The position numbers and the translations under genes are program-made. A stretch of DNA of 64,000 nucleotides from Pseudomonadota bacterium. Its GTDB lineage: Bacteria; Desulfobacterota; Syntrophorhabdia; Syntrophorhabdales; Syntrophorhabdaceae. Shown here one piece after another: positions 34,230 to 43,093 of this stretch. Each line of letters starts with the position of its first letter. The first letter of the stretch is position 1. The stretch is from NCBI GenBank assembly GCA_026388255.1, contig JAPLKC010000084.1:26419-90418 (forward strand). The letters are read 5' to 3'. A model generated the notes under the pieces. It was given only the letters and a program-made list of their open reading frames with translations. It searched no databases and had not been told where the DNA came from.

Positions 34230-35252
34230 ATGTTGAAAGTCGGTATTATAGGCGCCACTGGATATACAGGGGCAACTCTTATATCACTGCTTCTGACCCA
34301 CCCTGATGTAAAAATTTCGCTTATTACCTCAAATACGTACAAAGGGGAAAAACTATCCGATGTTTTCCCTGTCTTTAAAGGGGTGTTTGAGGAAACACTC
34401 GTTTCCACCAATGAAGATCATCGCGGCACATGCGATGTCTATTTTCTGGGTCTGCCCCATGGTACATCCATGGAGACTGCAGCACGCCTTTACGACGACA
34501 AAGCTGTTATTATTGACTTGAGCGCTGATTTCAGATTTGAAGATGTCGATATCTATGAAAGCGCATATGTGAAACATACTGCAAAAGAACTCATCCAACG
34601 GGCTGTCTTCGGCCTTCCTGAGATTTACCGGGATAAAATAAAGGGCGCTAAAATCATTGGCAACCCCGGTTGTTATCCGACTTCTGCCATCCTTGCGCTT
34701 TACCCCCTTTTAAAAAGAGGCCTGCTGACCGGTGACATTTTTATTGACTCAAAGTCGGGTGTGAGCGGAGCCGGCAGAGACACAAAACCCGGTAGCCTTT
34801 TTTGCGAGGTATCGGAAGGCTTCAGGGCTTATAACTTAGGAACACATCGTCATGAGCCGGAGATACAGAAGGAAGTAAGCAAGTTTCAGCCATTAAAAGT
34901 CATGTTTACACCGCACCTCCTGCCGATGAACAGGGGCATTCTTTCAACAACATACAGCAGGCTTAAAATGCCTGCGACAACAAAAGATATATTGGAACTA
35001 TATAGGGAAACATACGAGAGAGAGCCTTTCATGCGTATCATGGATGAAGGGCAATATCCGGATACACGTTTTACCAGATATTCAAACTACTGCGACATAG
35101 GACTCAAGGCCTTTGATGACGGAAGAATTGTCATTATCTCCACAATAGACAATCTTATTAAAGGGGCATCAGGCCAGGCAGTCCAGAACATGAATATTGC
35201 TCTTGGTATAGACGAAGCCACTGCACTGAGGGGTATCCCCCAGTATCCATAG
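34230..35252 (+). CDS. argC: N-acetyl-gamma-glutamyl-phosphate reductase
   Basis: A 340-aa enzyme of the third step in arginine biosynthesis, reducing N-acetylglutamyl-phosphate with NADPH to the semialdehyde. It has the N-terminal GATGYTGATL nucleotide-binding loop, the catalytic Cys148 in GNPGCYPTSA and the conserved HRHEPEI and PHLLPMNRGI motifs. Normal length. Linked to rplM-rpsI with a 9-bp gap, an arrangement common in this phylum. Confidence 0.96.
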   Translation: MLKVGIIGATGYTGATLISLLLTHPDVKISLITSNTYKGEKLSDVFPVFKGVFEETLVSTNEDHRGTCDVYFLGLPHGTSMETAARLYDDKAVIIDLSADFRFEDVDIYESAYVKHTAKELIQRAVFGLPEIYRDKIKGAKIIGNPGCYPTSAILALYPLLKRGLLTGDIFIDSKSGVSGAGRDTKPGSLFCEVSEGFRAYNLGTHRHEPEIQKEVSKFQPLKVMFTPHLLPMNRGILSTTYSRLKMPATTKDILELYRETYEREPFMRIMDEGQYPDTRFTRYSNYCDIGLKAFDDGRIVIISTIDNLIKGASGQAVQNMNIALGIDEATALRGIPQYP

Positions 35253-35415
35253 TCGTTGACCACAAAAAATATCAAGTTGATAATCGGAAGGAAATATTTC
35301 CCGCGATGCATCTATGTATTTTTCTCCAATAGCTGATGTTTTGATTTCAAGACTTTACAAATAAATTTATTTCTGAGATACTGTTTGTATACTTCTTTTT
35401 AGAAGGGATGATTGT

Positions 35416-35901
35416 ATGGTTTCAAAAAAGATTAAAACAGGTAGGGAGACCATGTCTGATAAGCTGGATGTGATTATCGTAGATGATGACACGAATGTAT
35501 GTAGTGTCATCAAGGAAATTGTAGAAAGATTTTATACCTGGGGTGATGTTATTGCCTTTACGGATAGCGATGAGGCAATCGCCTATTGTCGAAATATGAA
35601 GGCAGGGGTTGCGATATTCATACTGGATGTCTTTATGGGACATGAGACCGGATTCGGTTTCCTGGATGAGATTATCGATAAGTTTCCCATGGCATATGAG
35701 GACACCATTATCATGACCGGGAATGCCAGCAACGATGTGGTAAATATGTGCGTTGCATCCGATATAACCTATCTCATAGAAAAACCCATAAAGGCCTATA
35801 CCTTGCAACTGGCAATCAGGGCAATTATTGCAAAATATCTGCGATTCGCTAAGAGACTTCTTCAGGACCCTGCATTAGCCGAAAGTATTGCAGGATTTTG
35901 A
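35416..35901 (+). CDS. Single-domain response regulator (receiver only)
   Basis: A 161-aa protein that is a receiver domain with a short C-terminal helix. It has the acidic cluster VDDDT, the phosphoacceptor Asp in FILDVFMG (~residue 73), Thr in MTGNAS and the conserved Lys in IEKPIKAY. There is no output domain. Such proteins pass phosphate to other kinases or bind partners allosterically. No histidine kinase is adjacent. An in-frame ATG at 35452 with a GGGAG site would remove 12 non-conserved residues and may be the real start. Confidence 0.88.
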   Translation: MVSKKIKTGRETMSDKLDVIIVDDDTNVCSVIKEIVERFYTWGDVIAFTDSDEAIAYCRNMKAGVAIFILDVFMGHETGFGFLDEIIDKFPMAYEDTIIMTGNASNDVVNMCVASDITYLIEKPIKAYTLQLAIRAIIAKYLRFAKRLLQDPALAESIAGF

Positions 35902-36380
35902 TACCACAAAGCATTGCGGGAACCTGTAGTAACTATATTTCAAAGCTCCCGGATGACCCATTGGGTTTCGGATAATTGCCTTTTTAAAGGTCGAACACAT
36001 ACCAATCTCCTCAATATGTAATCAGCAAAAATAGTGCCATATAACATACTGCGGCGGGGGATGCTCTGTAAAACATTGCTGGTTGGACGAACTCAAGTGA
36101 AGTTATATATCAGTAGTATCATGAATTTACCTTCGGAAATACGTAGCTTTCTAAGTTATGTTTACAGGTAAATAAGGCTTTTTGACATGCTAAAGACAGA
36201 ATCTTGACGTAAGATTAGAATTTTTATCCATACCATGTTATCCGGTAGGGACATCCTGAATAATTTAATTCAAAATTTTATATCATCATGCATTACATAG
36301 AAGGTTCAAATATAGAATTAATTACTAACCGGCGACAAAGATATTGAAGTGTTTCTGTACAGGTGCTGTTATTTCATTCT
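35902..36380. other. Gene-free stretch between convergent genes
   Basis: About 480 bp with no convincing gene, tRNA or clear repeat on either strand. It is AT-rich. No strong terminator hairpin is visible for either flanking gene. Confidence 0.5.
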
Positions 36381-37403
36381 TTAAAATCCGAGAATCTTGT
36401 GACAAGTCATGCAGAACTGAGGTGGGTGCTGTTTTTTGGTAAAGCAGTCCCTGAAGTCAGTGTATTCTTTTTTGTTCCATATTGATTCAAAAGGTTCACG
36501 AAAAATATTACCAAAACTTACCTTTTCTGCAATGCACTCTTTATCACAGAATATCTTTTTGAATTTTCCGGGTACAGGCGGGTAAAGATACACACAAGGC
36601 GACACATTGCCTTCAACAGATATATAAAGATTTTTAAGAGGATTTTCGCTGCATACTGTTGTTTTGCAAGGAGTAAGATTGGGTATAGTAAGCCTGATAT
36701 TCAACTGTCCGGCTCTTTTCATAACTTTTTTCAGTAATTCCTTATAGGGTTTCTCGTTTTTACAGGTAAAAACTTTTTTCTGGTTTTGAAATGAATTTGA
36801 AATCTGGATTATATTTAAAAGAATAATTTCTTGAATGCCCATTTCTTCAGCAAGATCTATAAGAACCGGCAACTCACCGATATTTTCTTTCAGCATCAGA
36901 TAAACTATGTGTAATGCCGGCTTGCGGGAAAAATTATTTTTGTCGGCCAGCTTCCCTAAAAACTTAATCGAGTTAATCAATGTATGAAAATCAGAATTTA
37001 CCCTTATGGCATTGTGTGTTTGAGGGGTAGCCCCCGACAGTGAAAATCCGATAAAGTCTATTTCTGCGCTTATAAGCTTTGCAGCATATTCATCAGTGAG
37101 ACCCATACCGCTTGTGACAAATCCCGCCCTTGCACCTTCCTGTTTTACAAGACGTATACACTCTATTAAATCTTTATGAAGCAATGATTCCCCCCATCTT
37201 TCAAGCACTACGTTTTCCACATCTTTTAAATAAGGGAGAATCTTTTTGAAGTCATCAATATTCATGTCCCTGTGATGATCAATTTTATACTCTTCTTTTA
37301 TACACATTGTGCATAGCAGAGAGCATCGCGTTGTAAGCTCAATCTGCCATGCTGAAAATTTCTGTTTTTCCCCTTGATTAAGAAGTGTCTGTAAGATGTC
37401 CAT
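36381..37403 (-). CDS. Radical SAM protein with SPASM-like C-terminus
   Basis: A 340-aa radical SAM enzyme. The [4Fe-4S] site is the N-terminal CSLLCTMC (Cys27, Cys31, Cys34; CX3CX2C). The C-terminal part has several cysteines (CVYLYPPVPG, CDKECI, CMTCHKIL), in line with a SPASM-type domain holding auxiliary clusters. Such proteins modify peptides or act in cofactor biosynthesis. No precursor-peptide gene is seen beside it, so the substrate is unknown. It is a single gene on the minus strand, divergent from the pseudouridine synthase. Confidence 0.88.
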   Translation of the reverse strand: MDILQTLLNQGEKQKFSAWQIELTTRCSLLCTMCIKEEYKIDHHRDMNIDDFKKILPYLKDVENVVLERWGESLLHKDLIECIRLVKQEGARAGFVTSGMGLTDEYAAKLISAEIDFIGFSLSGATPQTHNAIRVNSDFHTLINSIKFLGKLADKNNFSRKPALHIVYLMLKENIGELPVLIDLAEEMGIQEIILLNIIQISNSFQNQKKVFTCKNEKPYKELLKKVMKRAGQLNIRLTIPNLTPCKTTVCSENPLKNLYISVEGNVSPCVYLYPPVPGKFKKIFCDKECIAEKVSFGNIFREPFESIWNKKEYTDFRDCFTKKQHPPQFCMTCHKILGF

Positions 37404-37703
37404 GTTTATCGTAACCTTCTTAAGTACTTCAGCTTTTCACATTTTAGCATAAGCGCAGATAATTTAAGCAATGTAATTTTTGAACGGTTTTTATACGTGA
37501 TGGGGGGCTGCAAAAATATTGTCTGCCGGAGTTCCCCCGGTCCCGGATTCACCTTGACAACATACCAGAGTTGCAGGACAATATAAATAAGGAAAAATCA
37601 GAGCACGCAGCATCAGGGGCAAACCAAACTCACAGCAGAGCAGAGAGAGGGCAGGGGAAGGTCATTGAATTATTGGAGAATGTGCCCTTAATCGAAATAA
37701 ATT
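37404..37703. other. Divergent intergenic region
   Basis: A 300-bp region between two divergent genes. On the plus strand TTGACA at 37554-37559 is followed after 17 bp by GACAAT, a weak candidate promoter for the pseudouridine synthase. Nothing else recognisable. Confidence 0.35.
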
Positions 37704-38402
37704 ATGAAAGAAATTAAGCCGATACCCTATAGACATAAGCCCAAGGGTTTAACTATTCTTTATGAAGACCAGGATATTATTATCATCGATAAAAGCTCAG
37801 GCCTGTTAACCGTAAAGGCAAATTATGAGAAACAAAAAACAGCTCATCAGATCTTAATCGACTATGTACGCAGGGGCAACGTCAGGTCAACAAAACAACT
37901 TTTCGTAGTACATAGGCTGGATCGCGACACTTCCGGTGTTCTCGTATTTGCCAAAAGTTATGAAGCCAAAGAAAATCTCAAACAACAATGGAAAAGTGTC
38001 GAGAAGAAATATCTGGCAGTTGTTCATGGGATATTAACTGAAAAAAGCGGGACGATCACTTCTTATTTAGCTGAAAATGATGATTATGAAGTTTCTTCGG
38101 TGCAGGATTCTGAAAAAGGAAAATTAGCAAAAACCCGTTATAAGGTTATAAAAGAATCAAAAAGATTCAGTTTGCTTGAAATTGAGTTATTAACAGGCAA
38201 AAAGAATCAGATCCGTGTCCATTTTTTTGAGAAGGGGCATCCGATAGTTAACGATGATAAATACAGTTATAAAAACAAGGTTGAAGGCCGTTTAGCTCTT
38301 CATTCACAATATTTATCTTTTAATCACCCATACAGCGGCAAAAGATTAACCTTTGAAGCAAAAGCCCCTGTTTATTTTGATACCTTTTTTGATAACCCAT
38401 AA
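37704..38402 (+). CDS. RluA-family RNA pseudouridine synthase
   Basis: A 232-aa enzyme of the RluA family without an S4 domain. The catalytic motif HRLDRDTSGVLVFAKS carries the active Asp73. The KKYLAVVHG stretch and the C-terminal LLTGKKNQIRVHF and LHSQYL motifs are all present. It isomerises uridine to pseudouridine in rRNA or tRNA; the exact target (RluA-, RluC- or TruC-like) cannot be told. It is followed by a MITE-like repeat. Confidence 0.92.
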   Translation: MKEIKPIPYRHKPKGLTILYEDQDIIIIDKSSGLLTVKANYEKQKTAHQILIDYVRRGNVRSTKQLFVVHRLDRDTSGVLVFAKSYEAKENLKQQWKSVEKKYLAVVHGILTEKSGTITSYLAENDDYEVSSVQDSEKGKLAKTRYKVIKESKRFSLLEIELLTGKKNQIRVHFFEKGHPIVNDDKYSYKNKVEGRLALHSQYLSFNHPYSGKRLTFEAKAPVYFDTFFDNP

Positions 38403-38406
38403 AAAT

Positions 38407-38557
38407 TGATGCACTCGTAAAAAGTCAAAAAACCGTCACTCCCGTGAATACCCTGAAGGGTACAAGCACGGGAGTCCAGAACACATTGAAATAACTGGAT
38501 TCCCACTTTCGCGGGAATGACAAAGCGACAGAAATACGACTTTTTACGAGTTCATCA
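38407..38557. repeat. MITE-like palindromic repeat with ~20-bp inverted ends
   Basis: The outer arms TGATGCACTCGTAAAAAGTC (38407-38426) and its complement (38538-38557) match at 19 of 20 positions. Inside are further inverted pieces: CACTCCCGTGAA ... CACGGGAGT and CCCACTTTCGCGGGAATGAC. I recall this type (CGCGGGAATGAC ... GACTTTTTACGAGTTCATC) as a widespread intergenic repeat in Desulfobacterota. It may act as terminator for the upstream gene. Confidence 0.72.
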
Positions 38558-38732
38558 AAATTTGATAACCCATAAAAAACAGATCAGGAAGATCAGGGAA
38601 AAGCCCGGTATGTGCTGTAAATGGATACGGAAGTTTAGTGCTACCATCTACATAATTTTCACATTGCCGGACAGAATGTATGGTATGATCAAAACTGGCT
38701 GATAGAAAGTCGGAAATAAGGAGTTTGTACTC

Positions 38733-38933
38733 ATGAAAGAGTCTAAAGACAAAGAGGAACTTTACAACGAAGCGCGGATTTTACACAAATCTCTTGATGA
38801 GAAGTTGCAAATGCTACAGACAAAGCCCTACCTGACAGAAGATGAGGAACTGGAGATAAAACTCCTCAAGAAGAAAAAACTTTATTTCAAAGACATCATG
38901 GAAAAAATGAAGGAAGAACTGAAGGAAAAATAA
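38733..38933 (+). CDS. DUF465 (YdcH-like) small coiled-coil protein
   Basis: A 66-aa, highly charged helical protein. The pattern LHKSLDEKLQ...PYLTEDEELEIKLLKKKKLYFKD matches the small DUF465/YdcH family, in which a helical hairpin ends in a Leu-Lys-rich stretch. Function unknown. The ATG has an AAGGAG site 9 nt upstream. No operon partner. Confidence 0.8.
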   Translation: MKESKDKEELYNEARILHKSLDEKLQMLQTKPYLTEDEELEIKLLKKKKLYFKDIMEKMKEELKEK

Positions 38934-38993
38934 ACACAAAATATCTAATCCATTCTATTCGAACAGTTTTTAGATGATCCTTTTCCTGCCTTT

Positions 38994-39410
38994 TTATTCT
39001 CCTATAATCTTGACGAGGACCCGTTTTTTCCGCCTTCCGTCAAACTCGCCATAAAAAATCTGTTCCCAGGGTCCGAAATCTAATTTTCCTTTAGTGACGG
39101 CTACAACTACCTCTCTTCCCATTACCGACCGCTTAAGGTGGGCATCGGCATTATCTTCACCAACGTTATGCCGGTACCGGGAGACCGGCTCATGTGGAGC
39201 CAACCCTTCAAGCCAGTGATCAAGGTCATGATGGAGGCCGGATTCGTCGTCATTAATGAAAACAGAGGCTGTAATATGCATTGCATTTACGAGTATGAGT
39301 CCTTCGGTTATCCCGCTTTCCCTGATGCACTCCTCTGCCTGCCCTGTAATATTTATGAAGCCCCGTCTTTCCGGAATATTAAACCACAATTCTTTTCTGT
39401 AACTTTTCAA
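38994..39410 (-). CDS. yjbQ: YjbQ-family protein (UPF0047)
   Basis: A 138-aa protein of the YjbQ/UPF0047 family. Conserved motifs are [33 protein letters not shown] and [20 protein letters not shown]. Members have been described as secondary thiamine-phosphate synthases, but their main role is uncertain. It is the last gene of the seven-gene molybdenum-hydroxylase operon, starting 3 bp after the GNAT-like gene. Confidence 0.92.
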   Translation of the reverse strand: MKSYRKELWFNIPERRGFINITGQAEECIRESGITEGLILVNAMHITASVFINDDESGLHHDLDHWLEGLAPHEPVSRYRHNVGEDNADAHLKRSVMGREVVVAVTKGKLDFGPWEQIFYGEFDGRRKKRVLVKIIGE

Positions 39411-39413
39411 TGC

Positions 39414-40457
39414 TTACCCCCTTATTGATGCAATTACTTGAGAGGACCAGTCGTCCTTTACGATTCTCATAATTTTCTTTGCATGTTCACTGTAAAGCTG
39501 AATGCCTTCCCAATTCGGTTTCCCCATAATCTTCTGCATGAGAAGGCCGTCTGTGCCGAACCATCCGGGCAGCACACCTCCGAGGAAATAGCCCCTCGTC
39601 CTGAGGTATTCCACAATGCTGCCGACCCATGGCCAGGAGAGTTTGAGCCAGACCTGAATAACAACGATGCCCTGATCCGGCATATCATTTGTCTGTTCGT
39701 TGAATACTGCCGGGAAATCATCGCCAGCTTCATGAACTGTCAGTCGCGCCACCTTTGCAAAGTCAAAAACCTGCTTTTTAATTTCTGTGGACAATCCCTT
39801 CCCCGGTTCCTCTATGGAGATATTGAATGTCCGCTCGTCGTTCATGTGAGTATATATATACTTCAGCGCATCTTCATACACGGGCGGCACATAAACAATT
39901 TGAGGTCTGGAACGACAGTTCCTGAACATAAGCAGACATGCAACCCTTCCTGATGCGCTTAGCTCTTTTGCGTATGCCTCGGCAGGCATAAGGTCAACTT
40001 CAAGGGCAGTGGTAATGTTTGCAAAGACCTGCCATGACTTCTGCATATAGACGTTATTACAGACAGCCTCCCCGAAAACAGCATCAATATCCATCCCGGG
40101 AGCTATAACTTCACAAACATATTGGTTTATTTTATTAATAATATTGTTTTTCCGGTATGCAGGCAACACCAGGCCCTGGCCGGCCTCATAGACCAGCGGG
40201 TTCGGACAGGAGCGGTAAAGGGCCTCGTATGCCGCCAGATCGCCCTTTGATGTCCGTGCAACAACAGGTATATTCTCAAGGGTATTAAAGGCATTGATAA
40301 GCTGATCCGGATCATATACAAGTTTTACCGGATATCCATTGCCGTAGACTGCCCTGAAAAGCCTTGCCACACCGGGGGCGTCTTCAGGCCGGAAGGTATC
40401 GATCACAAAGGACTGACCCGGTTCTATCGCCTCCGTTTGAAGTTCCTCTTGTGTCAT
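39414..40457 (-). CDS. GNAT-like acyltransferase-fold protein
   Basis: A 347-aa protein. The N-terminal ~170 residues look like a GNAT acetyltransferase domain (FRPEDAPGVARLFRAVYG, then LVLPAYRKNNIINKINQY as the CoA-loop region). The C-terminal half has a second unit, ending in a segment (LPGWFGTDGLLMQKIMGKP) that resembles acetyltransferase-type strands. The phrase LMPAEAYAKE suggests a shared ancestry with the larger protein heading this operon. The donor and substrate are unknown. It overlaps the MFS gene by 4 bp. Confidence 0.7.
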   Translation of the reverse strand: MTQEELQTEAIEPGQSFVIDTFRPEDAPGVARLFRAVYGNGYPVKLVYDPDQLINAFNTLENIPVVARTSKGDLAAYEALYRSCPNPLVYEAGQGLVLPAYRKNNIINKINQYVCEVIAPGMDIDAVFGEAVCNNVYMQKSWQVFANITTALEVDLMPAEAYAKELSASGRVACLLMFRNCRSRPQIVYVPPVYEDALKYIYTHMNDERTFNISIEEPGKGLSTEIKKQVFDFAKVARLTVHEAGDDFPAVFNEQTNDMPDQGIVVIQVWLKLSWPWVGSIVEYLRTRGYFLGGVLPGWFGTDGLLMQKIMGKPNWEGIQLYSEHAKKIMRIVKDDWSSQVIASIRG

Positions 40458-41629
40458 AAAGGCCTCCTTTTTATGATTGTATGCATGAGCACGGCGGCAA
40501 ATATACTCAGTATGCCGCAGAGGTAGAAAATGCTATTGTAACCCCAGCGGCCTATCAAAACTCCCCCGAGAAAAGGCCCGATAAAAAATCCGCCCTGCAT
40601 CATCACAAGGGAGAGATTGAGATTAGTCCCTCTGAACCGGGGAGGGGAAAAATCAAACATCAAGGCATTAAGGAGAGGCATTACTATGCCCCATCCGAGG
40701 CCGATGAAAAAGGCAAGGATGTAGAACATGCCTGTGTTTAAGATATGGGCAACCAGTGTATAACAGAGTGCAAGTCCGGCCATGCAGAGTGCAGTAAGGG
40801 TTGCCTTATTCAGCCTGTCAAAAAAAGTTCCGCCTATGAGCCTGATGCCGATCATAACAGCAGTTGCAATGGTGAAAAAATAACCGGGGTTTTCTATGCC
40901 TTTCGTGTGACTATATTCTTTTATGAAAAAAAAGATGATCGTATATGTGCTGTATAATAAAAGATTGACAGCAAATAGAACAGCTATGCCTTTATCTTTT
41001 AGGTTGTCAAATAGCCCCTGTATGTTGATGCCCTGTTGATTGCAGGAGCGGTCCTGCCCGACAGGCTGAGAAGGTTTAATCTGAGATACCAGCGATAAAG
41101 AAAGGACCATAAGAAGCGCACTGTACATCAGGGTTGCCTGAAAATCTGCCGGTGTTTTATTTGTTGCCGTGAGAATGGGCGGTACTATTGAGTAAGGGAC
41201 GAGCCTTACAATAGATACGAGCCCGAATGCCTGTCCGCTTTTTTCTGAAGGTATATAATTAACCAGCATTGCCATTATGGTAGACATTAGGCATACAAAA
41301 GCAGCGCCGTGCAGTATGCGAACGACAATGAGCGACGGAAGGCTCAATGCAAATTTGTAGGAAAACAACATGACAGCCATTCCGGATATGCTGATCAAGA
41401 GCCATTTTCTGGCGTTATTAATGTTCAGGTATACGGAAAGAAAAGGCTGGAGCACAAAACTTGCCAGAGAATCTGCGCCCATGAGAAATCCGAACCACGC
41501 AAAAGCAATGCCCAATGACTGAAGATAGTGCTGGAATTGAAAAAAGACGGCCATAATAGCGGCAGCTAAGAAAAAGATGCTGTTAAGGATCAGAAACTCT
41601 TTTTTAAACATATTTTCAGACTGTGCCAT
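40454..41629 (-). CDS. MFS transporter
   Basis: A 391-aa membrane protein with about 12 hydrophobic segments in two halves, separated by a hydrophilic loop near residues 190-215. The first half has the RKWLLISISG loop and the second half GTFFDRLNK, the counterpart of the A motif. It belongs to the major facilitator superfamily drug/metabolite type. In this operon it likely moves the substrate or product of the molybdenum hydroxylase/aminotransferase across the inner membrane. It lies 3 bp after the hydroxylase small subunit gene. Confidence 0.9.
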   Translation of the reverse strand: MAQSENMFKKEFLILNSIFFLAAAIMAVFFQFQHYLQSLGIAFAWFGFLMGADSLASFVLQPFLSVYLNINNARKWLLISISGMAVMLFSYKFALSLPSLIVVRILHGAAFVCLMSTIMAMLVNYIPSEKSGQAFGLVSIVRLVPYSIVPPILTATNKTPADFQATLMYSALLMVLSLSLVSQIKPSQPVGQDRSCNQQGINIQGLFDNLKDKGIAVLFAVNLLLYSTYTIIFFFIKEYSHTKGIENPGYFFTIATAVMIGIRLIGGTFFDRLNKATLTALCMAGLALCYTLVAHILNTGMFYILAFFIGLGWGIVMPLLNALMFDFSPPRFRGTNLNLSLVMMQGGFFIGPFLGGVLIGRWGYNSIFYLCGILSIFAAVLMHTIIKRRPL

Positions 41630-41632
41630 TAT

Positions 41633-43093
41633 TTACCCAAGCAGGCGGAAAACGAGATTCCCTGCCACAGCCCGTCTGTACGCTGCACTTGCCCGTATGT
41701 CGTCAATGGGGGAGACCGTGTCTTTAATAATTGGTATCAAAGCTTTAAGCGTATTTTCGGATAAAGGTTTCCCTGTTAGCGCCGCTTCGACATCCGCAGA
41801 TGTTACTATGGCAGGGCCGACGCTTCCCCAGGCAAGCCTCGCCTTTTCTATAATCCCGGTTTGTGTAGTCTTTATAAGAACTGCAAGGCTTGCAATTGAT
41901 ATGGCAAGGGAGCGCCGCTGCCCCACCTTTTCAAAGTGATGAATGTTATAGTCACTATAGTCACCATCTCTTTGCAGCCATACGCCGTAGAGTATTTCAC
42001 CTTTTTTCAGGTTTGTTTTTCCAGGGCCGACAATAAAATCATTAATCGGCATACGTCTCGATTTATCCCTGGAGCGTATTTCCACTTCTGCATCCAGTAC
42101 ATATAACGGCGGCAGTGTATCGCCTGCCGGGGAAGCTGTGCAGATATTGCCGCCTACAGTGCCCATATTTCTTATCGGAGGCGAACCCAATGTTTTTAAT
42201 GCCTTTATAAGTACGGGAAACCGATGCTGGATAAGGGGGTTGAACAGCAGTTGACTATGTGTGCAGCAGGCACCGATAAATACATGACCTGCGCTCTCAT
42301 ATATAACCTTAATCTCTTCTATCCGCTCCAGACAAATAAGAGCAGCATCATGCAATACATGAGCAGCCCTTAATTTTACAAGGAGGTCTGTGCCGCCGGC
42401 ATAAAGTGTTGTGTCAGGTCGATTTTCGAGTATACACCATGCTTCATTTAGGGTTTCGGGTACAAAGGTTGTTGCCGAGGCTTGGCACTTGCCCTTTTCT
42501 ACTTCAAACGGTTTAAACGGCTCGAACGGTTTAAAAGGTTCATTTGGAGTCCCCTGCACCTGCAAGCAGGTATCAGGCATAACATGTGTGCTAAATATAT
42601 CCTGTACCCCGGCCTGTCCTTGGGCATTTATTTTGCGTGCTGCCCCTTCTACGGCTTCCACAATCTTCTGATAACCGGTACAGCGGCACAAGTTACCACT
42701 CAAGGCCTCCTGTATTTCTGTCCTGTCAGGTTCGGAGTTTGTCGTGAGAAGACTTGCTGCTGCCATAACCATGCCGGGGGTACAAAATCCACACTGTACA
42801 GCGCCGTATTCTATGAATGCCTCCTGCAGGGGGTGCATCTTTCCTTTTGTTGCCAGTCCTTCGACGGTTGTTATACACCGACCCTCAAGCTGGGGTGCAA
42901 GCATGAGACAGGCGAGCCTGCTTTTCCCGTCCACAAGGATCGTACAGGCCCCGCAATCCCCTGCGCCGCAGCCCTCCTTTGTGCCTGTCATGTGCATGTC
43001 TTCACGCAGAATATCTATCACCCTTGTCCTTGGGCCTGCCTCGATTTCAACGCATCTGTTGTTGAGGATGAAAGCGATCTTCAATGGGGACAC
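41633..43093 (-). CDS. Molybdenum hydroxylase small subunit (2Fe-2S + FAD fusion)
   Basis: A 486-aa fusion typical of xanthine-dehydrogenase-type electron-transfer subunits. The N-terminal plant-type [2Fe-2S] domain has CGAGDCGACTILVDG (~42-56). The helical [2Fe-2S] domain has CGFCTPGM and NLCRCTGY. A linker rich in FKPFEPF follows at ~195-205. The FAD domain has TLYAGGTDLLVKLR and RNMGTVGGNICTASPAGD, then the CO-dehydrogenase flavoprotein C-terminal domain. It passes electrons from the Mo site to FAD and then to NAD or another acceptor. It overlaps the large-subunit gene by 13 bp. Confidence 0.95.
   Translation of the reverse strand: MSPLKIAFILNNRCVEIEAGPRTRVIDILREDMHMTGTKEGCGAGDCGACTILVDGKSRLACLMLAPQLEGRCITTVEGLATKGKMHPLQEAFIEYGAVQCGFCTPGMVMAAASLLTTNSEPDRTEIQEALSGNLCRCTGYQKIVEAVEGAARKINAQGQAGVQDIFSTHVMPDTCLQVQGTPNEPFKPFEPFKPFEVEKGKCQASATTFVPETLNEAWCILENRPDTTLYAGGTDLLVKLRAAHVLHDAALICLERIEEIKVIYESAGHVFIGACCTHSQLLFNPLIQHRFPVLIKALKTLGSPPIRNMGTVGGNICTASPAGDTLPPLYVLDAEVEIRSRDKSRRMPINDFIVGPGKTNLKKGEILYGVWLQRDGDYSDYNIHHFEKVGQRRSLAISIASLAVLIKTTQTGIIEKARLAWGSVGPAIVTSADVEAALTGKPLSENTLKALIPIIKDTVSPIDDIRASAAYRRAVAGNLVFRLLG

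Noticed and set aside
38517..38702. Plus-strand frame of 61 codons after the pseudouridine synthase gene
   Set aside because: It starts inside the inverted-repeat element and has no plausible start signal.
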